Positions 12,995-14,792 of a stretch of 14,792 nt of DNA are shown one piece after another. Source of the stretch: Methanothrix sp. (GTDB lineage Archaea > Halobacteriota > Methanosarcinia > Methanotrichales > Methanotrichaceae). The notes beneath the pieces were generated by a model. It searched no databases, had not been told where the DNA came from, and saw only the letters and a program-made list of their open reading frames with translations. The stretch is from positions 1 through 14,792 of the forward strand of contig WOYM01000080.1 in NCBI GenBank assembly GCA_011620785.1, read 5' to 3'. Position numbers and translations under genes: made by a program. How positions within the stretch are numbered: the first letter of the stretch is position 1; every line of letters begins with the position of its first letter.

Positions 12995-14597
12995 TACTCT
13001 TCTGCCTCCAGGGTGGGGTTATGAATTTCCAGGTGGGGCTATTCACAGACATGTCGATGTCCTTGGCGAACTGCACAAAGCCCGAAAAGCCGGTGTAAGG
13101 GCCGCTGTAGTCATAAGAGTGCATCTGGCGGGAGGGAATGTGCATCTTCTGGAAGACGTACTTGTCTTTTATCCCCGAGCAGAAGAGGTCCACTCCCAGT
13201 TCTGCTACCAGCCGCTCGCACTCCTGATGGCTGTAGTCATCGATCATTATCTGGCCATCCTTCATGTGAGGGAGCAGGCCCTCGTAATCCATGAGCCTCG
13301 GAATCCTCTCCTTCTTCTTCTGAAGAGTGGCGTCGTCGTACGGAGAGACGACGTTCGGGTCGCGTTCGTAGTGGATGTCCTCCAGGACCTTGGAGCGTCC
13401 GGTGTGGACGATGCTGGTGAGGATCTTTCTGCCTTCGTAGTCGTCCCGGTGGGCGAACTCGTATCCGGCCACGACTACCTCCATTCCCAGAGTCTCGAAC
13501 ATGTTCCTGAAGTGGTGCGCTCTTGAGCCACCGACCAGGAGCATGACCCTCTTTCCCTCCAGCCTCTTTCTGTACATATCGATCGTCGGCTGGATCTTGG
13601 CCATCTCCTCGGCAATCACGGCTTCAGTTTTTCTGGTAAGGCCGGGATCGTCGAAGAACGCTGCCATATCGCGCAGCGTCTTAATGGTATCCTCCACACC
13701 CAGGTAGTTGACCTTCAGCCAGGGGATGCCGTACTTCTCTTCCATCATGCGGTTGGTGTAGTTGATGGAGCGGTGGCAGAGCAGGATGTTCAGCTTTGCC
13801 CTGTGAGCTTTGGCGATATCGTGGAACGAGGCGTCGCCAGTGAAGGGGCTCACTATGCGGTAGCCCACTCTCTCCAGCAGGTCCTTGACCACCCAGTAGT
13901 CTCCACCGATGTTGTACTCTCCGAAGACGTTGACGTCGAAGGGTCCGGGATTCTCCAGCTCCTCCGTGCCCACCAGATGCTCCATCAGAGCGTTGGAGGC
14001 GATGTGGTGCCCGGCTGATTGAGAAACGCCCCGGTAGCCCTCGCAGCGTACTGGGATAACCTTGATTCGGAGGTCCTCCTCTGCCTTGCGGCAGACCGAT
14101 TCTATATCGTCGCCAATGAGGCCGATGGGGCAGGTGCAAAAGACAGAGATGCACTCCGGCTTGAAGATGGCATAGGCCTCCCTGATAGCTGCAGCCAGCT
14201 TCTTTTCTGCACCAAAGACGATGTCTGTCTCCTTGACGTCTGTACTCAGGCAGTAGCCCGAATAACACTCTCTGCCTTCCTCCTGGCTCATCAGGTTGCG
14301 ACGCGTTCCCCAGGTGAAGTAGGCGCAGCCGATGGGGCCGTGGGTGATGTGCAGAATGTCTTTGATCGGCCCGAAGACCACTCCCTTGGAGCCTGCGTAG
14401 GCGCAACCGCGGTTGGTCAGAATGCCCGGTATGCTGCGGTCGTTGGCTTCGATCCTCTGTTCGATCTCGCAGGAGTCCTTGACTACAACATGCTTTTTTC
14501 TGATGTTCCGCGTTTTTTGGGGAAGTCCTTTCACCATCCCTTCGACCGTCTGCCGGCTCCGGGCAATGGTTACTGGTTCTCTTTCGACTCCGCTCAT
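12987..14597 (-). CDS. nifD: nitrogenase molybdenum-iron protein alpha chain NifD
   Basis: A 536-aa alpha subunit of the MoFe protein, site of N2 reduction. P-cluster ligands are Cys65 (NRGCAYAGSKGVV), Cys91 (HGPIGCAYF) and Cys156 (CTCPIGLIGDD). FeMo-cofactor ligands are Cys274 (ILLCHRSINY) and His493 (MHSYDYSGPY). The catalytic-pocket residues Gln193 and His197 in GVSQSAGHH match Gln191 and His195 of Azotobacter, supporting a molybdenum rather than V or Fe-only type. An insertion of about 50 residues (around 395-450, SIVHTGRSKV to MIDDYSHQEC) is the type known from Clostridium pasteurianum and methanogens. ATG 14597 overlaps the nifI2 stop by ATGA. It is the largest nif gene and appears intact. 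Confidence 0.97.
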   Translation of the reverse strand: MSGVEREPVTIARSRQTVEGMVKGLPQKTRNIRKKHVVVKDSCEIEQRIEANDRSIPGILTNRGCAYAGSKGVVFGPIKDILHITHGPIGCAYFTWGTRRNLMSQEEGRECYSGYCLSTDVKETDIVFGAEKKLAAAIREAYAIFKPECISVFCTCPIGLIGDDIESVCRKAEEDLRIKVIPVRCEGYRGVSQSAGHHIASNALMEHLVGTEELENPGPFDVNVFGEYNIGGDYWVVKDLLERVGYRIVSPFTGDASFHDIAKAHRAKLNILLCHRSINYTNRMMEEKYGIPWLKVNYLGVEDTIKTLRDMAAFFDDPGLTRKTEAVIAEEMAKIQPTIDMYRKRLEGKRVMLLVGGSRAHHFRNMFETLGMEVVVAGYEFAHRDDYEGRKILTSIVHTGRSKVLEDIHYERDPNVVSPYDDATLQKKKERIPRLMDYEGLLPHMKDGQIMIDDYSHQECERLVAELGVDLFCSGIKDKYVFQKMHIPSRQMHSYDYSGPYTGFSGFVQFAKDIDMSVNSPTWKFITPPWRQKSNA

Positions 14598-14792
14598 GAT
14601 ATGGCCACGCTCCCTCTCTCTCCGGTTCTTATTCTGACTGATTCTTCCACTGGGATGACGAAGATTCGGCCATCGCCATAGTTTCCAGTTCGGTTGACTT
14701 TGGTGATCACTGCCACTACAGCCGGAACGAATTCGTCTTCCACCATAACCGAGATCATCCTCTTGGGGATGTATTTCATCCTCTTTTCATCC
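14594..14792 (-). CDS. nifI2: nitrogenase PII-type regulator NifI2, C-terminal part
   Basis: Partial gene running off the right edge; about 66 codons are present with no start in view. KRMKYIPKRMISVMVEDE, then TKVNRTGNYGDGRIFVIPVEESVRIRTGE, matches the second half of PII proteins (B-loop TGNYGDGRIF and C-terminal RIRTGE). EKYIPKRM-like wording and position directly before nifD are typical of NifI2. In methanogens the NifI1-NifI2 complex binds NifDK and inhibits it when ammonium is present; 2-oxoglutarate relieves this. The stop TGA (14594-14596) overlaps the nifD ATG. nifI1 and nifH are expected further right. Confidence 0.9.
   Translation of the reverse strand, partial: DEKRMKYIPKRMISVMVEDEFVPAVVAVITKVNRTGNYGDGRIFVIPVEESVRIRTGERGSVAIS

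Noticed and set aside
13394..13620. Insertion of about 50 residues in NifD as a possible novelty
   Set aside because: Insertions at this place are known for clostridial and methanogen NifD, so it is a lineage trait.
13681..14406. Long minus-strand ORF (241 codons) overlapping nifD
   Set aside because: It is a frame-shifted shadow of nifD caused by high G/C at codon position three; its Arg/Gly/Leu-rich composition is typical of such shadows.
1..14792. CRISPR arrays, insertion sequences, rRNA and tRNA genes
   Set aside because: No regularly spaced repeats, transposase motifs, terminal inverted repeats or RNA gene signatures were seen in the window.

Overview
The window looks like a nitrogen-fixation locus of a methanogenic archaeon, most likely of the Methanosarcinales/Methanotrichales type. 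The evidence is a nif gene order with a PII-family nifI2 directly before nifD-nifK-nifE-nifN, a NifK without the long N-terminal extension, a NifD of about 536 aa with a clostridial/methanogen-type insertion, no nifX after nifN, A/T-rich TATA-type promoter regions, poly-T runs after genes, and an archaeal-type HisF. The genus is a guess.

Layout from left to right. (1) 1-1150 is a decaying flank: a 37-codon ORF of unknown function, a VOC/glyoxalase-family gene broken by one frameshift at a C4/G4 run, and a remnant of an alpha/beta hydrolase truncated at both ends. (2) 1401-2738 (+) is a diverged second NifE-like protein. It keeps the cluster-binding cysteines of NifE but has altered loops, a duplicated cysteine codon block and a basic AT-hook-like tail. 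(3) 2871-4903 (-) is a nitrogen-control operon: a small 61-62 aa protein of unknown family, amtB (ammonium channel) and glnK (PII). AmtB and GlnK overlap by ATGA, and three T-runs follow glnK. (4) 5127-6019 (+) is hisF (histidine biosynthesis), preceded by a 25-codon upstream ORF that has a ribosome-binding site and overlaps the hisF start by ATGA. (5) 6107-8624 (-) is modA-modB-modC, a molybdate ABC transporter. (6) 8895-14792 (-) is the nif operon nifI2(partial)-nifD-nifK-nifE-nifN, continuing beyond the right edge, where nifI1 and nifH would be expected.

The genes fit together functionally. ModABC brings in molybdate for the FeMo-cofactor. NifEN is the scaffold on which that cofactor is built. 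NifDK is the MoFe protein. NifI2 (with NifI1, outside the window) switches nitrogenase off when ammonium returns. AmtB and GlnK handle ammonium uptake and its block. The lone NifE-like protein has no dedicated NifN-like partner here and is the main candidate for something undescribed. The small protein ahead of amtB-glnK and the upstream ORF of hisF are the next most interesting items.
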